Source: Eudoraea chungangensis (GTDB taxonomy: Bacteria > Bacteroidota > Bacteroidia > Flavobacteriales > Flavobacteriaceae). Taken from it: 64,000 nucleotides of DNA. The position numbers were made by a program, and so were the translations under genes. The notes under the pieces are model-generated. The model did not search any database and had not been told where the DNA came from. It saw only the letters and a program-made list of their open reading frames with translations. How positions within the stretch are numbered: the first letter of the stretch is position 1; each line of letters begins with the position of its first letter. Location of the stretch: NCBI RefSeq assembly GCF_029360665.1, contig NZ_JARDUB010000001.1:496001-560000 (forward strand). The letters are read 5' to 3'. Shown piece after piece: positions 53,487 to 62,642 of the stretch.

Positions 53487-54533
53487 ATGATTCAATTAGA
53501 CGAAAAAATATATTTTTATTTACTCTCCATAATACCCTTTATGGTGATTGTGTATATACTCTTGCGTATTTGGCAAACAAGAACTCAGAAAAAGTTTGCT
53601 GCGGCCAATTTATTAAAGAGGCTTGCTCCGAACAAATCAGGTTTCAAAACAGGTCTAAAGTTGGTAACCATGATGTTAGGGATAACTTTTTTAGTTCTAG
53701 GCCTGGTTAACCCAAAAATTGGAACAAAGCTGGAAACGGTTAAAAGAGAAGGAGTGGATATAGTTTTTGCTGTAGATGTCTCAAAAAGTATGCTGGCAGA
53801 AGATATTGCACCTAATAGAATTGAGAAAGGAAAAAGGTTGGTCTCTGAGATTATTAATCAGTTAGCGAGTGATCGTATAGGAATAATTGCATACGCCGGA
53901 CAGGCATATCCACAACTGCCAATTACAACAGATTACGGCGCCGCAAAAATGTTCTTACAAAGCATGAATACAGATATGCTTTCCTCTCAAGGAACTGCTA
54001 TTAATGAAGCTATTGAACTGGCGTCAACTTACTTCGATAATGAACAACAAACAAACAGGGTTTTGTTTATTATTTCAGATGGGGAGGATCATTCGGAGGG
54101 GTCTACCTTAGACGCAGTAGAACTAGCTGTAGAAGAAGGTATTAGAATTTTTACCATCGGAGTGGGGAAGGAAAAAGGAAGTCCTATTCCTCTTAAGAGA
54201 AATGGTATTGTAGAAAGTCTCAAAAAAGATGCTCAAGGCGAAGTTGTAATTACAAAACTAAACGAGGAAACCTTAGAAGACATTGCAAGCGAAGGTAATG
54301 GAGAGTATATAAATGGTTCGGATACCGAAAAAGCAGTAGACTTTATTAAAGATCAGTTAGATCAAATGGATAAGACTGAATTTGAAGCGAAACAGTTTGC
54401 AGAATACAAAGACCAGTTTCAATGGTTTCTCGGTATTGGGCTAATATTTCTATTTTTGGATATTTTCCTATTGGATAGAAAAACCGAGTGGTTAAAGAAA
54501 TTAAATCTTTTTAACGAAAAAGAAATAAATTGA
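53487..54533 (+). CDS. batB: BatB: von Willebrand factor A membrane protein
   Basis: 348 residues; same layout as BatA (helices near residues 10–27 and 55–75, vWA domain with V-D-V-S-K-S-M-L near residue 95 and a final helix near residue 315). BatA and BatB are tandem paralogues and probably form a hetero-oligomer. The batC start follows the stop by one base. Confidence 0.93.
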   Translation: MIQLDEKIYFYLLSIIPFMVIVYILLRIWQTRTQKKFAAANLLKRLAPNKSGFKTGLKLVTMMLGITFLVLGLVNPKIGTKLETVKREGVDIVFAVDVSKSMLAEDIAPNRIEKGKRLVSEIINQLASDRIGIIAYAGQAYPQLPITTDYGAAKMFLQSMNTDMLSSQGTAINEAIELASTYFDNEQQTNRVLFIISDGEDHSEGSTLDAVELAVEEGIRIFTIGVGKEKGSPIPLKRNGIVESLKKDAQGEVVITKLNEETLEDIASEGNGEYINGSDTEKAVDFIKDQLDQMDKTEFEAKQFAEYKDQFQWFLGIGLIFLFLDIFLLDRKTEWLKKLNLFNEKEIN

Positions 54534-54534
54534 T

Positions 54535-55380
54535 ATGAAGACCTATTTTGTACTATTCTTTTTGGTGTGCTTTAGCTCTTATTGTCAGGATGAGGAAAAA
54601 ACCAAGGAGAAAGCATTACAACTTTCCACAGATATTACCTGGAAGGCAAATAAAGAATTATCAGAAAACAACTTTATCGATGCGGAAGTAAATTATCGAA
54701 AAGCTATTTCAAAGAGTGAGGAGAATACGACGGCCCCGTTCAATTTAGGTAATGCCTATTATAATAAAGCAAGTTATTCTGAAGCTTTTGGGCGTTTTAA
54801 ACAGGCTGGCGAAACGTCTGAAGGGAAACCCATGAAACACAAAGCGTTTCATAATATGGGAAATGTGTTTATGCAAAACAAAGATTATGCAAAGGCCGTT
54901 GAAGCCTATAAAGAGTCTTTACGAAATAATCCCCAGGACGAAGAAACAAGATATAATTTAGCTTTGGCAAAAGAACTTCTCAAGAAAGATCAACAAAATC
55001 AGGATCAGAATAAAGATCAGGAAAACGAGGATCAAGAAAAGGAAAAGGATAAAAACCAGGACCAACAAGATCAGGGGGAAAATGAAGATGAGAACAAAGG
55101 TGACCCTGAAGACAAAGAAAACGATCAGGAAAATAATGAAGGGGATCAGGGGGAAGAGGAGAAAGAAGAAAATAAAACAGAAGAAGGAGATGAAAAGGAT
55201 AATCAAAATAAGCAGCAAGGAGAAGAAGAACAAAAAAATCAGCCAAGACCTAATCAATTGTCCGAACAGCAAATAAAAAATTTGTTGGAAGCAATGGAAA
55301 ATGAAGAAAAAAAGGTGAAAGAAAAAATGGATGCTAAAAAAGTAAAGGGCGCCAAAACAAAAAATACTAAGGATTGGTGA
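54535..55380 (+). CDS. batC: BatC: TPR protein with acidic low-complexity tail
   Basis: 281 residues. Signal peptide at the N-terminus (ending near S-Y-C-Q, residue 18), then two or three tetratricopeptide repeats (residues 30–140: A-P-F-N-L-G-N-A-Y-Y-N-K-A; A-F-H-N-M-G-N-V-F-M), then about 90 residues made almost only of Q, D, E, N and K (residues 150–240), and a charged C-terminus. The tail is typical of BatC; it inflates apparent open frames on the other strand. The stop overlaps the next start. Confidence 0.9.
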   Translation: MKTYFVLFFLVCFSSYCQDEEKTKEKALQLSTDITWKANKELSENNFIDAEVNYRKAISKSEENTTAPFNLGNAYYNKASYSEAFGRFKQAGETSEGKPMKHKAFHNMGNVFMQNKDYAKAVEAYKESLRNNPQDEETRYNLALAKELLKKDQQNQDQNKDQENEDQEKEKDKNQDQQDQGENEDENKGDPEDKENDQENNEGDQGEEEKEENKTEEGDEKDNQNKQQGEEEQKNQPRPNQLSEQQIKNLLEAMENEEKKVKEKMDAKKVKGAKTKNTKDW

Positions 55381-57164
55381 TAAGAAAAAAACTTACATAT
55401 TACCTAGCTGTTCTATTTGTCATTTTGATCGCTGAGTTGTCATGGGCACAAGACAAGGATGCAGTAACTTTTGAAGTAGAACTTAGCAAAAATACCTTAG
55501 GGATTAATGAAAGATTACGGGTAGATTTTGTAATGAATAAGGATGGTGATAATTTTACTCCACCTGATTTTCAAGGCTTTAGAGTGTTAATGGGGCCTTC
55601 TCAGTCCATTAGTTCTTCATGGATAAATGGGGTTCGTACCTATTCGAAAACTTACTCCTACACGCTTGCTCCTACTGCCAGAGGAAGTTTTAAAATAAAG
55701 CAAGCTTCTATTACCATAGACGGTAAAGTATATAAATCTTTGGCCAAAAATGTTACCGTTACGGCAGCCGTAGATAAACCAAGTGATCAAATGTCCGTAG
55801 ACAATATTGCGGCAGAAAATCTTCATTTAGTAGCTGAAGTTTCAAAAATAAATCCTTATTTAAACGAGGCTATAAGCGTTGTCTACAAACTATATGTTAG
55901 TCCAACAATTAATGTCCGGGATTTTAGACCTCTGGATAATCCTACGTACAACAATTTTTGGAGTCAGGATATGCCATTTACCAAGTACAATGTACAGAAT
56001 GGCACCTATCAGGGAAAGTCCTACAGGTACGTAGTTCTAAAACGTGTAGTGCTTTATCCTCAGAAATCTGGAGAACTATCCATCGAACCACTTTCGTTAG
56101 ATGTTAGTTTGGAAGTTCCTACAAACAGAAGAGATTTTTTTGGAGGAAGAGTCTATTCACAGGCCAATAAGACCGTTTCCGCAGGAAAGCGTGTGATACA
56201 GGTTAAACCTTTACCTCTCGAAGGCAGGCCGGCAAATTTTACCGGAGCTGTTGGCGATTTTCAGTTTAATGTCAAAACCACCAAATCTAGCCTCAATGCT
56301 TCCGAATCCTTACAGGCTATTGTAGAAGTTAAAGGAAAAGGAAACTTAAAATTATTCCAACTTCCGGAACCTTCCGTGCCTTCTTCCCTAGAGGTTTATG
56401 ATCCTGAATTTAAGGAGGATGTTAAAACTAGCATTTCCGGCATGCAAGGAAAGGTCAGTGACAATTATACAATAGTACCTTCCTTTAGAGGGAAATATCC
56501 AATTCCTGGTATATCGTTTAGTTATTTTGACCCTAAGGCTGAAACCTATAAGACTATAACTTCTGAGGAAATAACCATTAATGTTCTCGAAGGTCCCCTA
56601 AATAATTCTGGTTCTTCTTCTGAAGTTGCAAGTGCCACAAAAAAAACAATTGTATCTACCGGTGATCAATTTCGATTTATAAAACTAAAACCAGGATTAA
56701 GCACTATTGGAACTAATTATTTCTTTGGGTCTACAAGATTTTATCTTTGGCTTTTTTCTCCCATATTACTTATCCCTCTGGCTATGTTTTTTGTAAGGAA
56801 AAGAGAAACAATTGCGAGTGACGTAGTGGGCAATAAAATAAAGAAAGCTAATAAACTTGCTAGAAAATATCTGTCGGAATCTAAAAAGGCGCTTGGGGAA
56901 AAAGAATCATTTTACATTGCTCTGGAAAAAGCGCTACACAATTACTTAAAGGCTAAATTAAAACTTGAGACTACTGATTTCAGCAAGGATAAAATATCTA
57001 GCCTCTTAATAGAAAGGGAAATAGGTAAAGCAACTGTTGATGCCTTTGTAAACCTATTAAAGAATTGTGAAATGGCCCGTTATAGTCCATTTTCTGATGT
57101 ACAAATGCAGCAGGACTACGAAAAAGCCAGTGAAACAATTTCTCAAATGGATAAAAAGTTATAG
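55377..57164 (+). CDS. batD: BatD: oxygen-tolerance family membrane protein
   Basis: 595 residues. Two non-ATG starts are possible: GTG at 55377, in the overlap GTGA with the batC stop, or TTG one codon earlier; I use GTG because of the stop-start overlap. Signal peptide (ending near S-W-A-Q), then a series of beta-domains (residues 30–440) typical of BatD, one membrane helix near residue 460 and a cytosolic helical tail. Likely displays an exported domain next to the BatA/BatB vWA proteins. Confidence 0.9.
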   Translation: MIRKKLTYYLAVLFVILIAELSWAQDKDAVTFEVELSKNTLGINERLRVDFVMNKDGDNFTPPDFQGFRVLMGPSQSISSSWINGVRTYSKTYSYTLAPTARGSFKIKQASITIDGKVYKSLAKNVTVTAAVDKPSDQMSVDNIAAENLHLVAEVSKINPYLNEAISVVYKLYVSPTINVRDFRPLDNPTYNNFWSQDMPFTKYNVQNGTYQGKSYRYVVLKRVVLYPQKSGELSIEPLSLDVSLEVPTNRRDFFGGRVYSQANKTVSAGKRVIQVKPLPLEGRPANFTGAVGDFQFNVKTTKSSLNASESLQAIVEVKGKGNLKLFQLPEPSVPSSLEVYDPEFKEDVKTSISGMQGKVSDNYTIVPSFRGKYPIPGISFSYFDPKAETYKTITSEEITINVLEGPLNNSGSSSEVASATKKTIVSTGDQFRFIKLKPGLSTIGTNYFFGSTRFYLWLFSPILLIPLAMFFVRKRETIASDVVGNKIKKANKLARKYLSESKKALGEKESFYIALEKALHNYLKAKLKLETTDFSKDKISSLLIEREIGKATVDAFVNLLKNCEMARYSPFSDVQMQQDYEKASETISQMDKKL

Positions 57165-57165
57165 C

Positions 57166-57927
57166 ATGAAGCAATTGGTAGGTATACTATTTCTCCTTTT
57201 AGTTCAAATCTCACCTGCACAAGAGAACGAAGCCAGGTTTAATAAGGCGACCGATTCTTATAATGCGGGGGACTATGAGGAGGCTATATCGAGTTATTTA
57301 TCCATTATAGAAGGAGGTGAACATTCTGCCGCAGTATATTTTAATCTTGGAAATTGTTATTATAAATTAAATCAGATTGCTCCGAGTATTTATTACTATG
57401 AAAAAGCGCTTCTTTTAAAACCTCAGGATAAGGAAATAAAGAATAATCTTGCCTATGCTCAAAACATGACGCTTGATGCAATAGATCCCTTACCGGTAAC
57501 AAGTCTAAACAAAATTTACAACTCAGTGACAAGGCTGCTCTTCTTTGATCAATGGGCCTATTTGGCAGTTTTCTTTGTTTTAGTCTTTGTTATTTCTTAT
57601 ATCTTATTCTATTATTTCAGTTATTCGAATTATAAAAGAATTTCTTTCAGTATTAGCATAGGGGCATTAATTTTCTCACTTGTTTGCATACTTATTGCCT
57701 TTTTACAATACCAAGACTTTAATTCAAACAACCCCGCCATTATTTATGCGAATGAAATTGGCGTAAAATCAGAACCAAATAATCGAAGTCCTCAAGTATT
57801 TCAATTGCATGAAGGAACCAAAGTTAATGTATTGGATAAACTTAAGGATTGGAGTAAAATTGAATTATTGGATGGTAAAATAGGTTGGGTTCCCTCTTCA
57901 GAAATTAAATTGCTTAAAGATTTTTAA
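57166..57927 (+). CDS. batE: BatE: TPR–SH3 membrane protein
   Basis: 253 residues from M-K-Q-L-V-G-I, one base after the batD stop. Signal peptide (ending near S-P-A-Q), TPR repeats (residues 20–90), two central membrane helices (residues 125–175), and a C-terminal bacterial SH3-type domain (residues 190–250: G-V-K-S-E-P-N; G-W-V-P-S-S-E-I). Last gene of the Bat operon; its final codons lie inside a perfect 24-bp inverted repeat. Confidence 0.9.
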   Translation: MKQLVGILFLLLVQISPAQENEARFNKATDSYNAGDYEEAISSYLSIIEGGEHSAAVYFNLGNCYYKLNQIAPSIYYYEKALLLKPQDKEIKNNLAYAQNMTLDAIDPLPVTSLNKIYNSVTRLLFFDQWAYLAVFFVLVFVISYILFYYFSYSNYKRISFSISIGALIFSLVCILIAFLQYQDFNSNNPAIIYANEIGVKSEPNNRSPQVFQLHEGTKVNVLDKLKDWSKIELLDGKIGWVPSSEIKLLKDF

Positions 57928-57937
57928 AAATCTTTAA
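57914..57937. terminator. Perfect 24-bp inverted repeat spanning the batE stop
   Basis: TTAAAGATTTTT / AAAAATCTTTAA, 12-bp arms with no spacer, at 57914–57937; the TAA stop is at 57925–57927. It could act as an AT-rich terminator-like hairpin or as a DNA-binding site, though there is no T run after it. Confidence 0.5.
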
Positions 57938-57988
57938 CACATAGTTAGCAGTATCCTTTTATATTTGTTATTTAGTCAGATGTTTTAC

Positions 57989-58279
57989 ATGAAGTCAGTA
58001 ATTTTTCCGATACTAAGCTGTATTTGGTTATTTGTTGTATTTGTCCCTTCTAGTCTATTAGTTTTTGGGTTAGAAGAGGTATCCTTTATATCCATAAGTT
58101 TGGCAGATGAAGATCCAGAAGAGCAGAAGAATAATGACTTTGATGAAGAAACTGTCCTACAAGACTTTAGCCATCTAAAATCATTCACAAAAACACTAAA
58201 CACTTTGTTTATTATTCCATCAAAGAGTGTGTTTTTTGGAGTACATATACTAGAAGTCTTTTTACCTCCTCCAGAATAG
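57989..58279 (+). CDS. Small exported hypothetical protein upstream of the SulP gene
   Basis: 96 residues from M-K-S-V-I-F-P (ATG 57989; another ATG three codons earlier is possible). An N-terminal hydrophobic stretch (residues 4–28) may be a signal or anchor; an acidic middle (A-D-E-D-P-E-E-Q-K-N-N-D-F-D-E-E) follows; the end is hydrophobic and finishes L-P-P-P-E. No family recognised. Such PPPE-ending small proteins often precede transport genes in flavobacteria (from memory, not checked). TATATTTG (57960–57967) is a full -7 match, though close to the start. The first SulP gene starts 82 bases downstream. Confidence 0.55.
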   Translation: MKSVIFPILSCIWLFVVFVPSSLLVFGLEEVSFISISLADEDPEEQKNNDFDEETVLQDFSHLKSFTKTLNTLFIIPSKSVFFGVHILEVFLPPPE

Positions 58280-58361
58280 GCTAGACTATTTAATTTTAGT
58301 TTTTTTTAAACCCCTCGCAATTAATATTTAATCCTTATTCTAAGGAATAAACCCTTTCTTT

Positions 58362-59942
58362 ATGTTTCGAAATTTAAAAAGTGATTTACCTGCTAGTATT
58401 GTAGTTTTTTTTGTGGCCCTTCCCCTCTGCTTAGGAATAGCCTTAGCTAGTGGAGCCCCGTTATTCTCTGGTTTAATTGCCGGTATAGTTGGTGGTATTT
58501 TAGTAGGGGCACTCAGTGGATCACAAATAGGTGTTAGTGGTCCTGCAGCAGGTTTAGCCGCAATCGTATTAACTGCTATTGGCACATTAGGGGGATATGA
58601 AAATTTTCTCGTAGCAGTAGTTATCGGAGGTGCCATCCAAATTTTATTTGGTGTTCTAAAAGCTGGTGTAATTGGCTACTATTTCCCTTCTTCTGTAATT
58701 AAGGGTATGCTTACAGGAATAGGAATAATTATAATTCTTAAACAAATTCCTCATTTTTTTGGTTATGATGTTGATCCGGAGGGCGATTTCGCATTTATCC
58801 AGGTTGATGGTGAAAATACCTTTTCTGAAATTGTCAATACGGTGAATTTCATAAGTCCCGGATCTACCCTAATAGCAATTATTGGTCTTGGTATACTTGT
58901 ATTATGGGACAAGGTCTTAACTAAGAAATCTAAAGTGTTTCGACTCATACAAGGACCATTGGTGGCAGTTATCGTTGGTATTCTTTTTTTCGTAATAACC
59001 AAAGACCATAGTCTTTTATCTATCTCATCAGAACATTTGGTAAGTGTTCCAATTCCGGATAGTTTAGGGTCGTTTATGTCTCAGTTTAGTTTTCCAAATT
59101 TTTCAGTGATTGGGAGGCCTGAGATATGGGTCACCGGCTTTACAATTGCACTAGTGGCTAGTTTGGAAACTTTGTTATGTGTAGAGGCAACGGATAAATT
59201 GGACCCTCAAAAAAGAGTAACTCCAACCAATAGAGAACTATTGGCTCAAGGCGCTGGGAATATTTTCTCAGGATTGATCGGAGGCCTTCCAATTACCCAG
59301 GTAATCGTGAGAAGTTCTGCAAATATTCAATCGGGAGGAAAAACTAAATTGTCGGCAATTGTACACGGTTTTTTCTTACTTATATCTGTTGTACTTATTC
59401 CGAATTTTTTAAACATGATTCCTCTTTCTGTTTTAGCTGCCATACTATTTATTGTTGGCTATAAATTAGCTAAACCTGCGCTTTTCTTTTCCATGTACAA
59501 ATTAGGTTGGAAGCAGTTTATCCCATTTACCGTTACCGTTCTGGGAATAGTGTTTACCGATTTATTAATTGGAATTGGCTTGGGACTAGCAGTAGGAATA
59601 ATTGTAATCCTGATTAAAAGTTATCAAAATTCTCACTTTTTACATATAGAAGATAAGAGTAATGGGGTTCATAAACTAAAAATGACTTTGGCGGAAGAAG
59701 TTACTTTTTTTAATAAAGGAGCTATCTTAAAAGAATTAGATGCCCTCCCGCGAGACTCTTTTTTAGAACTAGATGTGAGTAAAACAAGGTATCTCGATAA
59801 TGATATCATTGAAATTCTGGAAGATTTTTCTCAAAAAGCGATTAATCGAAATATTGTTATTAAATTAATTTCCGAAAGAGGAGTAGTAGAAAATCCGGAA
59901 AGCTATATAGAATTTTTTAGGCTTAGACCTAAAGCTAACTAA
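58362..59942 (+). CDS. SulP family anion transporter
   Basis: 526-residue inner-membrane transporter with the 14-segment SulP core. Motifs: V-A-L-P-L-C-L-G-I-A near residue 18, G-A-L-S-G-S-Q-I-G-V-S-G-P-A-A-G near residue 48, and Q-G-A-G-N-I-F-S-G-L-I-G-G-L-P near residue 298. The C-terminus (residues 430–510) is a short STAS-like region (L-D-V-S-K-T-R-Y-L-D-N). A carbonic anhydrase gene follows 32 bases on, which suggests bicarbonate uptake like BicA; sulfate remains an alternative. Confidence 0.9.
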   Translation: MFRNLKSDLPASIVVFFVALPLCLGIALASGAPLFSGLIAGIVGGILVGALSGSQIGVSGPAAGLAAIVLTAIGTLGGYENFLVAVVIGGAIQILFGVLKAGVIGYYFPSSVIKGMLTGIGIIIILKQIPHFFGYDVDPEGDFAFIQVDGENTFSEIVNTVNFISPGSTLIAIIGLGILVLWDKVLTKKSKVFRLIQGPLVAVIVGILFFVITKDHSLLSISSEHLVSVPIPDSLGSFMSQFSFPNFSVIGRPEIWVTGFTIALVASLETLLCVEATDKLDPQKRVTPTNRELLAQGAGNIFSGLIGGLPITQVIVRSSANIQSGGKTKLSAIVHGFFLLISVVLIPNFLNMIPLSVLAAILFIVGYKLAKPALFFSMYKLGWKQFIPFTVTVLGIVFTDLLIGIGLGLAVGIIVILIKSYQNSHFLHIEDKSNGVHKLKMTLAEEVTFFNKGAILKELDALPRDSFLELDVSKTRYLDNDIIEILEDFSQKAINRNIVIKLISERGVVENPESYIEFFRLRPKAN

Positions 59943-59974
59943 CGTACAAACTTTAATAATCTAAAATATTTATT

Positions 59975-60601
59975 GTGGAACTTAAAAAAGTATTCGAAAA
60001 TAACAAAAAGTGGATAAATTCTAAACTCTCAAAAGACAGCGAGTTTTTTAAAGAACTTGGAAAAGGACAAAATCCTGAACTTTTATACATAGGCTGTTCA
60101 GATAGTCGGGTAACTGCAGAAGACTTAATGGGTCTGGGACCAGGAGAAGTTTTTGTCCATAGAAATATTGCCAACATGGTTATAAGTATAGACCTGAATG
60201 TTATGTCTGTTGTGAACTATGCCGTAGATCATCTCAAAGTTAATCATGTCGTGGTTTGTGGTCATTATTCTTGTGGAGGTGTAAAGGCGGCAATGCAATC
60301 GGCAGACTTAGGAATACTAAACCCTTGGTTACGAAATATTAGGGATGTGTATAGAATCCATAAGGCTGAATTAGATGCTATAGAAAATGAGGATGAAAAA
60401 TACAATCGATTGGTTGAACTGAATGTACAAGAGCAATGCGTAAACCTAATAAAAACGGCTTCTATTCAAAAGGCCTACAGGGATAGAAATTTACAAGTCC
60501 ACGGCTGGGTTTTTGATATAAGCAGTGGCAAGTTAATTGATTTGAATATTGATTTAGAAGAGGTATTAAAAAATATTATGGGAATATATCACTTAGACTA
60601 G
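59975..60601 (+). CDS. Beta-class carbonic anhydrase, GTG start
   Basis: 208 residues, starting at GTG 59975 (first codons E-L-K-K-V-F). Interconverts CO2 and bicarbonate. The zinc ligands are plain: Cys in I-G-C-S-D-S-R-V near residue 43 with its Asp-Arg pair, and H-Y-S-C-G-G near residue 99 carrying the His and second Cys. Cytosolic. It lies between two SulP transporter genes on the same strand (32 and 85 bases apart), so it most likely converts or traps imported bicarbonate. Confidence 0.95.
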   Translation: MELKKVFENNKKWINSKLSKDSEFFKELGKGQNPELLYIGCSDSRVTAEDLMGLGPGEVFVHRNIANMVISIDLNVMSVVNYAVDHLKVNHVVVCGHYSCGGVKAAMQSADLGILNPWLRNIRDVYRIHKAELDAIENEDEKYNRLVELNVQEQCVNLIKTASIQKAYRDRNLQVHGWVFDISSGKLIDLNIDLEEVLKNIMGIYHLD

Positions 60602-60686
60602 TTTATGCTTGCAATGAATTAAGGATTCTCAAATCCATATTTTTTTCTATTATTTAGTAAGTATTGAACAAGTTGAAAGTTGATAT

Positions 60687-62555
60687 ATGAGGAGTTTTAT
60701 CTCAAGTTTTAAAGGAGACTTTTTTGGAGGATTAACTGCTGGAGTAGTAGCTCTTCCTTTGGCTTTAGCTTTTGGGGTATCTTCTGGTTTAGGGCCTAGC
60801 GCAGGATTATACGGCGCCATATTCATCAGTTTTTTTGCGGCTTTATTTGGTGGGACAAACACACAAATTTCTGGGCCAACCGCACCTATGACGGCTGTGA
60901 GCATGGTAATTATTGCAGATATAGTCGCGCACAATGACGGAAATATAGAGCAAGCCTTACCAGCTATATTAGGAGTCTTTTTAATGGCCGGTCTATTTCA
61001 AATAATACTTGGTGTGTTGGGAATTGGAAAATACATTAGATATATTCCCTATCCTGTTGTATCTGGTTTTATGACAGCAATTGGCCTCATAATAATCATT
61101 ACACAAATTCTCCCAGCCATCGGCTATTATCCTCAGGAGGATTTGAATTATGTTGAAGAATTTAAGCCTGAGGCTGAAGAACTTATTCTGGAGAATATCT
61201 TAGAAGAAGAAGCTGAAGAAGGAATATTAGTATTAGAAGATTTTGAAGAAACAATTAATAGATCCAATGAAATAACCGAAAAGTCTATTCTTAAAGAAGC
61301 TAGAACACTGGCAGTTTCCGAAGCTTCTGGCGTTATTGGCACTTTAAAGGTTTTTGCAAAAGCATTTAGAAATATTAATTGGCTTGAACTTATCTTAGCT
61401 CTAAGTACCATTATTGTTATCTATGGTTTTAAACGAATAACGAAAACGATTCCTAGTACTCTTACGGGCCTTATACTTATCTCGGGCTTAGCCTATGTTT
61501 TTGATTTAGATTACAGGACCATTGAGAAGATCCCGGAAGGTTTTCCTGTCCTTAACTTACAAATTTTTTCGAAATTCAAATTTAGTAGTATCTCACCTTA
61601 TATATTTACCGCCTTAACATTGGCTTTGCTAGGTGCTATAGATTCCTTATTGACTTCCGTTGTAGCCGATAATATGACCAAAACTAAGCACAAGCCTAAT
61701 AAGGAATTGATTGGTCAGGGAATAGGTAATAGTATTGCGGCACTTTTTGCTGGACTACCTGGTGCTGGTGCTACTATTAGGACAGTAGTTAATATTAACT
61801 CTGGGGGAAAAACCAAATTCTCAGGTATGCTTTCGAGTGTGTTTTTACTTCTAATTCTATTAGTGCTAGGTCCTGTAGCCTCCCAGATCCCTGCGGCTGT
61901 CCTTGCGGGAATTTTAATTACTGTTGGAATTTCTGTAATGGATTACAAAGGATTAAGAGCAATTCCTAGCATGCCAAAAGACATTACCATCGGTCCTCTT
62001 CGTCTTAGCTCTGAAGTAATGGTGATGCTAGTAGTATTAATATTATCAACATTTTGGAATTTAGTATATGCTGTAGGCATAGGACTGGTTATTGCTTCCC
62101 TAATGTTTATGAAAAAAATAGGCGATCTCACGGCCAAAAGGTCTGAGGTAAAAGCGCTTCCTAAAGAAAAACTCTGGCCAGATGAAAGAAATTTTCCTAT
62201 AAATTTAAAAGAGCAGGTTTTCATTAAACATTTAAAGGGGCCTCTATTTTTTGGTACTACTAGCGAATTTTTAGCACTTTCTGAACAAATTCCTAAAACA
62301 GCCGAATTTGTAATCCTAAGGCTTGATCTTATGCAGTATATGGATCAATCAGGATTATATGCCATGGAAGAAGTATTATTGGAGTTGAAAAAAAATGATA
62401 TCACTCCACTTTTTGTGGACATCCTGGACCAACCAAAATACATGATGGAACGTATTGGTATAATCCCAGATTTAGTTCCTCCAGAACATATTTTTGCCAA
62501 ATTTAGCAAATGTGTTAAATGGATCCAAAAAACCATCAATAGATCCCAAGTATAA
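60687..62555 (+). CDS. SulP family anion transporter with acidic insert and STAS domain
   Basis: 622 residues. Same core as the gene before (L-T-A-G-V-V-A-L-P-L-A-L near residue 16; Q-I-S-G-P-T-A-P-M near residue 58; G-L-P-G-A-G-A-T-I-R near residue 355), but with about 80 extra, strongly acidic residues near positions 150–230 (rich in Glu) between membrane segments. A full STAS domain with M-D-Q-S-G-L-Y near residue 552 closes it. Third gene of the SulP–carbonic anhydrase–SulP set. Confidence 0.9.
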   Translation: MRSFISSFKGDFFGGLTAGVVALPLALAFGVSSGLGPSAGLYGAIFISFFAALFGGTNTQISGPTAPMTAVSMVIIADIVAHNDGNIEQALPAILGVFLMAGLFQIILGVLGIGKYIRYIPYPVVSGFMTAIGLIIIITQILPAIGYYPQEDLNYVEEFKPEAEELILENILEEEAEEGILVLEDFEETINRSNEITEKSILKEARTLAVSEASGVIGTLKVFAKAFRNINWLELILALSTIIVIYGFKRITKTIPSTLTGLILISGLAYVFDLDYRTIEKIPEGFPVLNLQIFSKFKFSSISPYIFTALTLALLGAIDSLLTSVVADNMTKTKHKPNKELIGQGIGNSIAALFAGLPGAGATIRTVVNINSGGKTKFSGMLSSVFLLLILLVLGPVASQIPAAVLAGILITVGISVMDYKGLRAIPSMPKDITIGPLRLSSEVMVMLVVLILSTFWNLVYAVGIGLVIASLMFMKKIGDLTAKRSEVKALPKEKLWPDERNFPINLKEQVFIKHLKGPLFFGTTSEFLALSEQIPKTAEFVILRLDLMQYMDQSGLYAMEEVLLELKKNDITPLFVDILDQPKYMMERIGIIPDLVPPEHIFAKFSKCVKWIQKTINRSQV

Positions 62556-62642
62556 TTTTCCCTATATTTTTCTTTTAATACCAACCATCAAAGGAATTAT
62601 TTTAAATTTGCACTTAATTTATCCGTAGTCCTTTAAGAAAAA

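Noticed and set aside
55021-55260. Apparent repeat array in batC
   Set aside because: Low-complexity codons (CAG, GAT, GAA, AAT) without a fixed period; not CRISPR or a true tandem repeat.
54958-55272. Minus-strand open frames opposite batC
   Set aside because: They arise from the Gln/Asp/Glu-rich low-complexity stretch of BatC; their translations are only Leu/Ile/Phe runs.
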